Shown here: positions 8,621 to 15,880 of the stretch, one piece after another
Position numbering within the stretch: the first letter of the stretch is position 1
Layout: each line of letters begins with the position of its first letter
Assembly (NCBI GenBank): GCA_017462125.1
Contig: JAFTRQ010000139.1
Location: forward strand, 8,911-72,910
Reading direction: 5' to 3'
Length of the DNA: 64,000 bases
Source: Clostridia bacterium
GTDB taxonomy: Bacteria > Bacillota_A > Clostridia > Oscillospirales > CAG-272
The notes under the pieces: generated by a model
Databases searched by the model: none
Told to the model about the DNA's origin: nothing
The model's input: only the letters and a program-made list of their open reading frames with translations
Program-made: the position numbers and the translations under genes

Positions 8621-8789
8621 GATTCCCGTACGGGTCACCAAAAAGAGAAGAGAGTAGCAAAGCTACTCTCTTCTCTTTTTGCTTATCTGCTTACCGAATC
8701 TGAACCCACTACCCGCCGCTTGCGGCGCGGTATTGGCGCGCGGTAATCAAACATTTAACGCAGTTTAACTTTGCCGCACGTCGGGGTTC
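8621..8789 (+). repeat. Direct repeat copy B: tRNA-Glu 3' end, terminator and tail
   Basis: Matches 4046-4214 at 168 of 169 positions. It is preceded by a partial extra copy of the repeat's own tail (8600-8620, ACTTTGCCGCACGTCGGGGTTC type) and followed by yet another tRNA-Glu end (8791-8808), so the unit appears to be tandemly arranged with a period near 170 bp. Confidence 0.92.
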
Positions 8790-9023
8790 TAATTCCCGTA
8801 CGGGTCACATTTCACCGTTTGTGTAAAGGTTCTGATTCTTCCGTTTCCCGCCTGCGTCAGCTCACTCACCGAGTTTTGCGGCGCAAAACTTCGCCATTCC
8901 ACAAGGGCTCGATGTCCTTGGGGAAATCTTCAGTAAAACCTCCCGTATAGGGTGGCAGAGAACTTACGTCGCCAAATTTCGTTTTTGCATCTAACCGGTG
9001 CGAACCTGATTTTATTCAATTCC
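8790..9023. other. Gap with the last tRNA-Glu remnant, no gene
   Basis: Contains a tRNA-Glu end (TTCCCGTACGGGTCACA, 8793-8809, lacking the full CCA) and a copy of the 24-bp segment 4027-4050 at 8815-8838. An imperfect palindrome (AGTTTTGC..GCAAAACT) lies near 8873-8892. I see no coding potential. Confidence 0.6.
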
Positions 9024-9857
9024 TTACTGCTGTCCGTTAAGCTTCTCCGCATCCTGGCTGCTGTAGTAAGCGTTAGCGGCTTCGTTTGAAGCCTCAACTC
9101 TCTCTACCAATCCTTCCTCGTAGATATCGGAATAGAGGAAATCCATTACCTCAACCCGTCCATCCTCGGCAACACCGCCGTCGGGTCTGGGATATTCAAG
9201 CACGCAATCGATGGCATAGAAGCCGACGCCTGCGCTGTCAAAGCATTCACGTACTCCAAGCAATATTTCCGCCATACGCTCCGCCGAAACGGTAGCATCG
9301 TCGATATAGACGGTCAGCTTTCCTGCCTTCGCGCCAAGCTCATTGACGTCATAATAAGCGTTAAGGGTCAGTTCCTCTGTGATCAGCGCATAATCGGGAA
9401 CGTCGGGAGCATCCTTGTATTCGTTCGTAGCAAACATAAGCTCTCCGTATCCGATATATACGTTATAGGGAAACGCGCTGCTGTCAAATATCGTGTCAAT
9501 TGTCTTGCGGTAATCTGCGTCGAGCCTTGTGGCGGTATTCCACCCGCTGGTTACGTCACTTTCATAATTATCATATTGCAGCTTGCCAAATCCATTGATC
9601 AAAAGTGTAAAGCCACCGTCAACACTGCTCGGTGAGGAAACAAACGCGTGATAGTACCCATCCTTGAAGCTGTAGGTAACCCGCTCAAGCTCATAGTCGG
9701 TGTCTCCATAGGTCTCCTCAATGTATTTGTCGGCAGTATTCCTTGCCAATGCCTTTGAAATCGGATTACCGACAAGCGAGTTGGCGAATATGCATACGCC
9801 TGCGATCAGCACGATCGCCAAAGTAAGCGCGACTATTTTCAAAATTTTTTTCTTCAT
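9024..9857 (-). CDS. Membrane-anchored protein of the sigma/anti-sigma operon (YfjL-like)
   Basis: 277 residues with a single N-terminal membrane segment (KIVALTLAIVLIAGVCIFA, residues 7-25) and an extracytoplasmic domain. It is the third gene of the ECF sigma operon, its ATG overlapping the stop of the anti-sigma gene (TGATG). Proteins of this kind after sigma/zf-HC2 pairs in Firmicutes are often called YfjL-like and may sense envelope stress, but no function is established. No catalytic motif is visible. Confidence 0.6.
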   Translation of the reverse strand: MKKKILKIVALTLAIVLIAGVCIFANSLVGNPISKALARNTADKYIEETYGDTDYELERVTYSFKDGYYHAFVSSPSSVDGGFTLLINGFGKLQYDNYESDVTSGWNTATRLDADYRKTIDTIFDSSAFPYNVYIGYGELMFATNEYKDAPDVPDYALITEELTLNAYYDVNELGAKAGKLTVYIDDATVSAERMAEILLGVRECFDSAGVGFYAIDCVLEYPRPDGGVAEDGRVEVMDFLYSDIYEEGLVERVEASNEAANAYYSSQDAEKLNGQQ

Positions 9858-10408
9858 CAGTTATTCTCCTTTCTGAAGGCATAATGCAAAAGGAATGCAA
9901 TCGCTATGCCTATAAATACGAATCCGCTGTAGATCAAGGTCCACAGGAAAGCGGATAGCAGGTCGATCTCTATCAGCTTAAACAAGCAGACGAACATATC
10001 GATCACAAGCAAGAGCGCCGGCACCTTGTAAACCGCCTTCCAACGGAAGACATAATAGCCAAATATTCCGACGATAGGCATAATAAGGCTGTTATACATC
10101 AGATTTTCTCCGCCCGTCCAGCCAAATCCGAGAAAGATAAAAAATATGATCGCGGAATAAGCAAGCGAATCGAATTGTCTGTTCATTCTCTTCATTATTT
10201 TTTTAAAGGGCTTCGCCTCGGCTTCGGGTGCCGCAGGCTCTTGCTTGACCGTGCTCACGGACGAGCCCTCTTTCAAGCCTTCAAGCTCCGAGCGGCATTC
10301 CGCGCACTCTTCAAGATGTGCCTTCACGTAATCCGCGGTTTCGGGACAAACCATATCCTCAAGATAAAGCGGCAGCAGATCCCGAACGATACTGCATTCA
10401 TTTTTCAC
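9857..10408 (-). CDS. zf-HC2 zinc anti-sigma factor, membrane protein
   Basis: 183 residues. The N-terminal anti-sigma domain has the expected zinc site (C5, then HLEECAEC around residues 31-38, the HxxxCxxC signature). The C-terminal half has two to three membrane segments (about 92-130 and 145-178). It should hold the ECF sigma factor encoded just upstream at the membrane until a signal arrives. Its start overlaps the end of the sigma gene by 11 bp, which implies translational coupling. Confidence 0.85.
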   Translation of the reverse strand: MKNECSIVRDLLPLYLEDMVCPETADYVKAHLEECAECRSELEGLKEGSSVSTVKQEPAAPEAEAKPFKKIMKRMNRQFDSLAYSAIIFFIFLGFGWTGGENLMYNSLIMPIVGIFGYYVFRWKAVYKVPALLLVIDMFVCLFKLIEIDLLSAFLWTLIYSGFVFIGIAIAFLLHYAFRKENN

Positions 10409-10901
10409 TGTTCATTTCCTCCAGTCTTTCTTTGATCATTTTTCTCGCGCGATGATAAGTGACGCAAGCCCAATTCTCGGTTTTGCCGAATATCTGCGCT
10501 ATTTGCTTGAACGAAAGCTCCGCATACACGCGCCACATAAATACCTCTTTATACGGTTCGTTTATGTCATGCAATATTTTTTGTATTCCCGCCACCTCGT
10601 CTTGCCTTGCGTATTCCTCCGCTATGCTTGGAGTGAGATCGGGGATATCCTGCATTTCCACCTCGTCAACCGACTCTGTTCGATTGCTTTTTCTGAGGTA
10701 TGAATAATAGCAGTTTTTCGCTATCTGACAAAGCCAAACGCGAACGTCGCAATCTCCCCGAAATTCGTTTATTGACTTCATCGCCTTGAAGAACGTATCA
10801 CTTGTTATTTCTTCAGCCACATGCTCGTTTCTCGAAAGCCGCAGAATATACAAGTAAACGTCGTTGAAATACGTGCTGTACAGCTGTTCAAAATCCGTCA
10901 C
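10398..10901 (-). CDS. ECF-type RNA polymerase sigma factor
   Basis: 167 residues with region 2 (about 5-70, VWLCQIAKNCYYSYLRK at its end) and region 4 (about 110-160, ELSFKQIAQIFGKTENWACV with a helix-turn-helix). Start codon is GTG at 10901, chosen because AAGGAGGTGATAAG directly precedes it. Together with the zf-HC2 anti-sigma factor and the third membrane protein it forms a three-gene signal-response unit, probably autoregulated. Confidence 0.9.
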   Translation of the reverse strand: MTDFEQLYSTYFNDVYLYILRLSRNEHVAEEITSDTFFKAMKSINEFRGDCDVRVWLCQIAKNCYYSYLRKSNRTESVDEVEMQDIPDLTPSIAEEYARQDEVAGIQKILHDINEPYKEVFMWRVYAELSFKQIAQIFGKTENWACVTYHRARKMIKERLEEMNSEK

Positions 10902-10920
10902 CTTATCACCTCCTTCACCT

Positions 10921-10950
10921 ATAAGACTCCGAAGAAATGAAAATCTTACA
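10921..10950 (-). promoter_or_regulatory. Possible autoregulated ECF promoter
   Basis: On the minus strand TGTAAGATTT followed about 10 bp later by CGGAGTCTTAT precedes the sigma gene and does not resemble a SigA promoter. ECF genes are often self-activated, so this is the candidate site; by eye only. Confidence 0.3.
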
Positions 10951-10988
10951 AACTTTTTTGAAAATTTTTTATTTTTTTGATTTTAAGG

Positions 10989-11876
10989 TTATTTCGTCCC
11001 GCGTCTCATCTTCCTGTAGGTCGACGGCGTGTAGCCCGTGATCTTTTTAAAGGTCTTTGAAAAATAGTTTGCGTTGTCAAACGACAACGTCTCTGAAATG
11101 TGAGAGATCGACAGATTGGTCTCACGAAGCAGCTGCTTTGCCCGCTCGATCTTAAGCTTGGTAAAATACGCCATCATAGAGCAGTTTGCCGTCTTCTTGA
11201 ACTGCTTGAAAACGTAGGACTTGTTGTAGTGCAGGGCTTCACAGATATCAGAAACCGTCAAACGCTCGTTGATATGCTCCATCATATATGCCGTAACCTG
11301 ACCCGATATCCGTTCGTCAAACTGCTCACGGGGCAAAAAGATAGCCCCCGAGGTGTCCTTTTCCGTCTCATCCCGCATCAGATTGATCAGCAACAGCTCA
11401 AGGTAGTTTTTGATCAGCTGCTGTCCTCCCAAAGTAGGGGAGGGGAGTAGCTTCATTTTTTTTAATTCAGGGTCGGAATAGGGCAGGTCAAAGGTCTTTT
11501 TGCTCTCGTCAATGATCGAAAAAATAAAATTCAGCAGATTTTTGCTCACCCGCATCCGTCTGTTTTCAAAAAAGCTGACAGCCTCACTTTTACACTCAAA
11601 GGAAACGATGAATACGTTAGGCGCGCGCTTGCCATCGGCTCTGTGTGCATGAGAGACCCCCGGCTTGTGAAAAATAACCTCTCCTTCCTTTAATAATACC
11701 TCGTTTCCGTCCGTGTAACAGATCAGATCCCCCTTGTCTGCGTATACCAGCTCCCAAAAATCGTGAGACTCCGTATGGCTGACAAAGCTTTTGTCAAATT
11801 CAAAATAGTGGATGGTGATGATCTTGCTGATCACCAGCAGATTTTCAATTTTGTGCTTATAATATTTCTTTTCCAT
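10989..11876 (-). CDS. AraC-family transcriptional regulator
   Basis: 295 residues: an N-terminal cupin-type sensor domain (about 15-100, with the HKPGVSHAHR loop) and a C-terminal AraC double helix-turn-helix (about 195-290, DICEALHYNKSYVFKQFKK and the signature GYTPSTYRKMR). It is transcribed divergently from the PIG-L/NagB/PfkB/aldolase genes and is probably their regulator: a 21-bp-spaced direct repeat lies just upstream of the NagB-like gene's promoter. No clear Shine-Dalgarno precedes the ATG, so translation may be weak or the start elsewhere. Confidence 0.88.
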   Translation of the reverse strand: MEKKYYKHKIENLLVISKIITIHYFEFDKSFVSHTESHDFWELVYADKGDLICYTDGNEVLLKEGEVIFHKPGVSHAHRADGKRAPNVFIVSFECKSEAVSFFENRRMRVSKNLLNFIFSIIDESKKTFDLPYSDPELKKMKLLPSPTLGGQQLIKNYLELLLINLMRDETEKDTSGAIFLPREQFDERISGQVTAYMMEHINERLTVSDICEALHYNKSYVFKQFKKTANCSMMAYFTKLKIERAKQLLRETNLSISHISETLSFDNANYFSKTFKKITGYTPSTYRKMRRGTK

Positions 11877-11982
11877 ATAAAAATATTAGCATACTTTTCG
11901 TCAGTTGTCAACGAATTCGGAAAAATAAATTTCACGCAAAAATTTAGTAGATTATTTTACCCTTTTCGTGGATATATGTGTA

Positions 11983-12011
11983 TTGCTTTTTTTATGGAAT
12001 GATTGTAAAAT
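11983..12011 (+). promoter_or_regulatory. Promoter of the PIG-L gene
   Basis: TTGCTT (11983-11988), 17 bp, TAAAAT (12006-12011). The weak -35 box suits activator-dependent control by the divergent AraC regulator. Confidence 0.55.
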
Positions 12012-12045
12012 ATAATTGTAAAACAATCCATAGGAGGATCTGATT

Positions 12046-12747
12046 ATGAGAGTATTGGCAATCGGCGCGCATCCCGACGATATTGAGATCGCTTGCGCAG
12101 GCACACTTCTCAAATGCAAGGCAAGAGGAGACGAGGTCTTCGTCTGCCATCTTTCCAACGGTGACTTAGGTCACGAGATCATAGAACCCGACGAGCTTGG
12201 CCTTATGCGCAGACAGGAGGCAAAAAATGCCGGCGCGCTTGGCGGTTTTACCGTTATCTGGGGCGGCTTTACCGACCTCTGCATCTTTGACAACAAGGAG
12301 GCTGTTGATAAGGTAGTCAAGGTCATCCGCGACGTTGATCCCGATTTTATCATCACCCACAACCCCGACGACTATATGCCCGACCACACGGCAACCAGCA
12401 AGCTTGTTTTCAGCGCCTGCTTCTCGGCTACCGTTCCTCACTATAAGGCGGAATCTGACAAGCCCGCAAAGCTTGTGCCTATCTTCTATATGGACACCCT
12501 CTGCGGCGTCAACTTCAACCCCACCGAGTACGTTGACGTAACCCCCTTCATCGACAAGAAGCTTGAAATGCTGAACTGTCACGAGTCGCAGATCGTTTGG
12601 ATGCGAGATCACGATAATATCGATTTTCCCGATATGGTCAAGACCTGCAGCCGTTACCGCGGCTTCCAGTGCGGCGCGGACTATGCCGAGGGCTTCCGTC
12701 AGTGTCTCGTCTATCTGAAGGGAACGACTAAGAGATATTTGCCTTAA
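12046..12747 (+). CDS. PIG-L (LmbE-like) family deacetylase
   Basis: 233 residues, cytoplasmic. The zinc site AHPDD is at residues 8-12 and the second ligand region THNPDDYMPDHTA at 104-116, as in GlcNAc-PI/MshB/BshB-type N-deacetylases that remove acetyl groups from N-acetylglucosaminyl compounds. Strong ribosome site (AGGAGG, 8 bases before ATG). It opens a four-gene set with a NagB-like isomerase, a PfkB kinase and a class II aldolase, so the likely substrate is an N-acetylated amino sugar or its phosphate. Confidence 0.88.
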   Translation: MRVLAIGAHPDDIEIACAGTLLKCKARGDEVFVCHLSNGDLGHEIIEPDELGLMRRQEAKNAGALGGFTVIWGGFTDLCIFDNKEAVDKVVKVIRDVDPDFIITHNPDDYMPDHTATSKLVFSACFSATVPHYKAESDKPAKLVPIFYMDTLCGVNFNPTEYVDVTPFIDKKLEMLNCHESQIVWMRDHDNIDFPDMVKTCSRYRGFQCGADYAEGFRQCLVYLKGTTKRYLP

Positions 12748-12756
12748 ATATGGCAA

Positions 12757-12787
12757 ATTTCGAACATCAATTTGCAGATTTCGGACA
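12757..12787 (+). promoter_or_regulatory. Candidate AraC operator: 21-bp-spaced direct repeat
   Basis: ATTTCGAACA (12757-12766) and ATTTCGGACA (12778-12787) differ at one base and start exactly 21 bp apart, i.e. two helical turns, ending 5 bp before the -35 box. This is the classical geometry for an AraC-family activator. Confidence 0.6.
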
Positions 12788-12792
12788 CAATC

Positions 12793-12821
12793 TTGAAAAC
12801 AAAGAACTTAAATGCTATAAT
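12793..12821 (+). promoter_or_regulatory. Promoter of the NagB-like/PfkB/aldolase genes
   Basis: TTGAAA (12793-12798), 17 bp, TATAAT (12816-12821), 30 bp before the start codon of the NagB-like gene. Confidence 0.8.
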
Positions 12822-12851
12822 TAATAAAGTAATGGAATAAGGAGAATTATC

Positions 12852-13799
12852 ATGGATTTTTTATCAACAGTTAAGGGCTCTGCCCTGGAAGGCTTTTACC
12901 CCGCAGGTTGGGATTTCGCAAAGATAGACGCTTGCGTCGGCGAGCCCGAGACAGTATGTGACCGTCAGGATTTCTGGAATCCCGAATTTACCCCCATCAA
13001 GTGCGGCAACCTTAACGAGTTCGAAACCTATATGGGTCACGAGATCGCCCTCAAGATCAAGGCGGCAAAGGACGAGGGCAGAAAGATCGCTTTCATTCTC
13101 CCCGTTGGCCCTATGGGTATGTATAAGTGGGTCGTTTATTTCCTCAAGGCTTGGAACATTTCCTGCGAGCACGTCTACACCTTCAATATGGACGAATGGG
13201 CAGACGGCGAGGGCAACACTCTCTCCAGCGATAACCCCGGCTCCTTCCAGTACGCTATGGAGCAGGCGCTCTTCAATCCTCTCGGAGAATTGACCGTTCC
13301 CGCAGATCAGAGAAACTTTGCAACAAAGGCAAATCTCCCCACCTACCCCAGCAAGATCGCCGCACTTAAAGGCGAGGGCGCAGAACTGGTTCTCGTTTAC
13401 GGTATCGGCAGAATGTGCCATATCGCTTTCTGGGAGCCCACCTTCGCGGCAGATTATGAGACCGCTGCTGAATGGGAAAAGGCACCCTACAGAATCGGCG
13501 CAAAGATCCATCCTCTCACCGTTGAGCAGAACGCGCTGACCAGCTTCAAGTCGAGAACAACGTTGGTTCCTTGCAGAGCCAACACCATCGGCCCCGGCAT
13601 CTTCCTTCAGGCAGACTATGCAATCGGCGGCGCTGACGGTACTCTCGGCAGAGGCATGCAGTGGCAGGGACTTTCTCTTTGGATGACCCTCCGTCACGGC
13701 AAGACTCCCTGGATCACCAGCTCCTACATTCCCACCCTCAAGGGTAAGCTCTTCTTCCTTGACGAGCTTGCAGGTCCCCTTGTTGCGGAATGCAACTGA
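12852..13799 (+). CDS. NagB-like glucosamine-6-phosphate isomerase/deaminase family protein with an altered active site
   Basis: 315 residues. The NagB signatures are recognisable: FNMDEW at 111-116 (family FNMDEY, with the catalytic Asp72 equivalent kept) and [13 protein letters not shown] at 184-196 (family GxGxDGHIAFNEP). The His and Glu of the second motif are kept (H190, E195), but the Asp that helps ring opening (Asp141 in E. coli NagB) is Met188 here. It is also longer than NagB (about 265 residues). Either it acts on an open-chain or different amino sugar, or it is a pure isomerase. SD AAGGAG; shares a unit with the kinase and aldolase downstream. Confidence 0.8.
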   Translation: MDFLSTVKGSALEGFYPAGWDFAKIDACVGEPETVCDRQDFWNPEFTPIKCGNLNEFETYMGHEIALKIKAAKDEGRKIAFILPVGPMGMYKWVVYFLKAWNISCEHVYTFNMDEWADGEGNTLSSDNPGSFQYAMEQALFNPLGELTVPADQRNFATKANLPTYPSKIAALKGEGAELVLVYGIGRMCHIAFWEPTFAADYETAAEWEKAPYRIGAKIHPLTVEQNALTSFKSRTTLVPCRANTIGPGIFLQADYAIGGADGTLGRGMQWQGLSLWMTLRHGKTPWITSSYIPTLKGKLFFLDELAGPLVAECN

Positions 13800-13807
13800 T
13801 AACAGCT

Positions 13808-14773
13808 ATGAAAAACCAAACAGGTATCGCCGTAGCGGGAACCATACTTGTGGATAAGCTCAACGAGATCCGCGCTTATCCCGCTTCGGGCGAATTGACC
13901 AAAATACTTTCCGTCAGCCGCGCGGTAGGCGGACTTGTCCCCAACGTGGGCATTGACATCAAGCGCATAGATTTCTCTATCCCCGTGAAAGCCGTGGGAA
14001 AGATCGGCAATGACGGCGAGGGTGACTTTCTGGCGCAGCAATTGACGGCTAACGGTGTTGACGTCACGCATCTTGTCCGCGGCGATTCGGCGACCAGCTT
14101 TACCGACGTGATGAGCATTGTGGGAGGGCAGAGAACCTTCTTTACGTATCCCGGAGCCTGCGCTGATTTTGGCGTAACGGACGTTGACTTTGATCATCTT
14201 GACGTAAAGATGCTGCATCTTGGCTATTTTCTGCTTTTGGACAAAGTGGACGGTGGCGACGGTGTCTCCATTCTCAAGCGTGCCAAGAAGCAGGGGATCA
14301 AGACCTCTATCGATATGGTAAGTGAAAACAGCAACCGCTATCATATCGTCAAGGACTGTCTGCGCTACACAGATAACGTGATCGTGAATGAATTTGAAGC
14401 AGGAATGATCGCAGGGATCGAGCCCAAGATCGAAAACCTCGAGCAGATCGCGCGCACGATCAAGGAAATGGGCGTTTCCGAGAGAGTGATCATTCATATG
14501 CCCGAGATCGGAGTCTGTCTCTCGGACAACGGCTTCTTCGAGCTTCCCTCGTGGAATCTGCCCGAAGGCTTCATCAAGGGTAAAACGGGAGCAGGCGACG
14601 CATTCTGCGCAGGTGCGCTTATCGGCATCTATCGCGATCTCGACGAGATGGGAATTCTGACGCTTGCCTCCAAGGCGGCTACGGCATCGCTTTCCGCAAC
14701 GGATGCGATCAGCGGAATGGTAAGCGAAGCCGAGATCGACAAGCTCTGCAAGGAGCTGAATATCAATATATAA
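13808..14773 (+). CDS. PfkB-family sugar kinase
   Basis: 321 residues from the ATG at 13808; an in-frame ATG at 13790 overlaps the upstream gene's end, neither has a good ribosome site, and coupling to the upstream stop is likely. The ribokinase/PfkB fold is shown by the N-terminal GGLVPNVGIDIKR region and the C-terminal signature KGKTGAGDAFCAGAL, whose Asp is the catalytic base. Between an isomerase and a bisphosphate aldolase its expected product is a ketose bisphosphate, or 1-phosphate if the substrate is unphosphorylated. Confidence 0.88.
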   Translation: MKNQTGIAVAGTILVDKLNEIRAYPASGELTKILSVSRAVGGLVPNVGIDIKRIDFSIPVKAVGKIGNDGEGDFLAQQLTANGVDVTHLVRGDSATSFTDVMSIVGGQRTFFTYPGACADFGVTDVDFDHLDVKMLHLGYFLLLDKVDGGDGVSILKRAKKQGIKTSIDMVSENSNRYHIVKDCLRYTDNVIVNEFEAGMIAGIEPKIENLEQIARTIKEMGVSERVIIHMPEIGVCLSDNGFFELPSWNLPEGFIKGKTGAGDAFCAGALIGIYRDLDEMGILTLASKAATASLSATDAISGMVSEAEIDKLCKELNINI

Positions 14774-14793
14774 TATAAAAAGAAGGTTTCGAT

Positions 14794-15630
14794 ATGCTTG
14801 TTAATTTAAACGACGTATTAAAAAAAGCCCAAGAGGGCAAATATGCGGTAGGCCTTTTCAACACTACCGACAGCGATATGCTTCAGGCTGTCATTGAGGC
14901 GGCAGAGGAATTGAATTCTCCCGTAGTCATTGGTACTGCGGAGGTGCTTTTGCCCTATGGCGAGCTTCAATTGATCGCTCCCTCGGTCATTGCGGCGGCA
15001 AAGAGAGCGAAGGTTCCGGTCGTGGTTCATTACGATCACGGTCTGACCTTTGACAGATGCATGGAGGCATTACAGTTAGGCTTTTCCTCGGTCATGTTCG
15101 ACGGATCTGCTAAGGATTACGAGACCAATCTCAGAGAAACTCGCGAGATCGTAAAGATTGCGCATTCCTTCGGCGCTTCCGTTGAGGGTGAGATCGGTCA
15201 CGTAGGCCAGGCATCTGATGGCGACGAGGATCTGACCGATATGTACACCACTCCCGAGGAGGCAAAGGAATATATCGACGCCACCGGTGTTGACGCGCTT
15301 GCAATTGCCATCGGCTCGGCGCACGGTGTCTATAAGAAAAAGCCTATGCTGAACATCGAGCGACTCAAGGAGATCCGTGCGGCAGTTGACACACCCTTGG
15401 TTCTCCACGGAGGAAGCGGTCTTTCCGATGACGATTTTCGCAATACCATCCACGAGGGAATCGCCAAGGTCAACATCTTCACCGACCTCTGCTTGGCAGG
15501 CGACAGAGCAACCACCGACGGCAATGCTCAGGGAATCGGCTACCTCGAAACCCGTAACCTGAAGGTCGCTTATATTAAAGAGGAAGTAAAAAAGAAAATG
15601 CGCCTCTTCGGTTCTGAAGGGAAAGCGTGA
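14794..15630 (+). CDS. Class II fructose/tagatose-bisphosphate aldolase family protein
   Basis: 278 residues, close to the 280-290 of GatY/KbaY-type aldolases. Zinc and catalytic motifs are in place: VVVHYDHG near 76-83, SVEGEIGHVG near 128-138, IGSAHGVYK near 173-181, LHGGSGLSD near 206-214, and the phosphate-binding KVNIFTD near 226-232. It should split the kinase product into two trioses. Translated 20 bp after the kinase (SD AGAAGG) and followed by a strong terminator. Confidence 0.9.
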   Translation: MLVNLNDVLKKAQEGKYAVGLFNTTDSDMLQAVIEAAEELNSPVVIGTAEVLLPYGELQLIAPSVIAAAKRAKVPVVVHYDHGLTFDRCMEALQLGFSSVMFDGSAKDYETNLRETREIVKIAHSFGASVEGEIGHVGQASDGDEDLTDMYTTPEEAKEYIDATGVDALAIAIGSAHGVYKKKPMLNIERLKEIRAAVDTPLVLHGGSGLSDDDFRNTIHEGIAKVNIFTDLCLAGDRATTDGNAQGIGYLETRNLKVAYIKEEVKKKMRLFGSEGKA

Positions 15631-15637
15631 GAATAGT

Positions 15638-15689
15638 CAGGGAGGGGGAAGGAACCATTTTTGAAAAATAGGTTCCTTCCCCCTCCCTG
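15638..15689 (+). terminator. Strong hairpin after the aldolase gene
   Basis: A perfect 19-bp stem (CAGGGAGGGGGAAGGAACC and complement) with a 14-base loop begins 8 bp after the stop. There is no T tail, so it may act as an mRNA stabiliser or be part of a dispersed intergenic repeat. Confidence 0.65.
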
Positions 15690-15822
15690 CACCCTCCCCC
15701 TACCTCCAAAAAACTTTTGGAAAAAGAGGATTGGGTTATTTTTAAAAAAATCATCAAGCTACGAAGCGCTAACAATCTAGCAACCATCCTTTTCTAAAAA
15801 GGTTCTTGGGAAGAGGGGAGGG

Positions 15823-15875
15823 TTTGGGAGGGGAGAGACCTTTCTTCCTCAAAGAAAGGTCTCTCCCCTCCCAAA
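15823..15875. repeat. 24-bp perfect inverted repeat between convergent genes
   Basis: Arms 15823-15846 and 15852-15875 are exact reverse complements around a 5-base loop. The purine-rich GGGAGGGGAGAGACC arm resembles the stem at 15638-15689 in composition, and the two flank the sequence AAAAAACTTTTGG. It ends 6 bp before the stop of the DUF362 gene and could terminate both converging transcripts. Confidence 0.8.
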
Positions 15876-15880
15876 ATTCT

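Noticed and set aside
3868..8838. Intact integrative element at tRNA-Glu
   Set aside because: No integrase, relaxase or phage gene is present between the repeats, so only remnants can be claimed.
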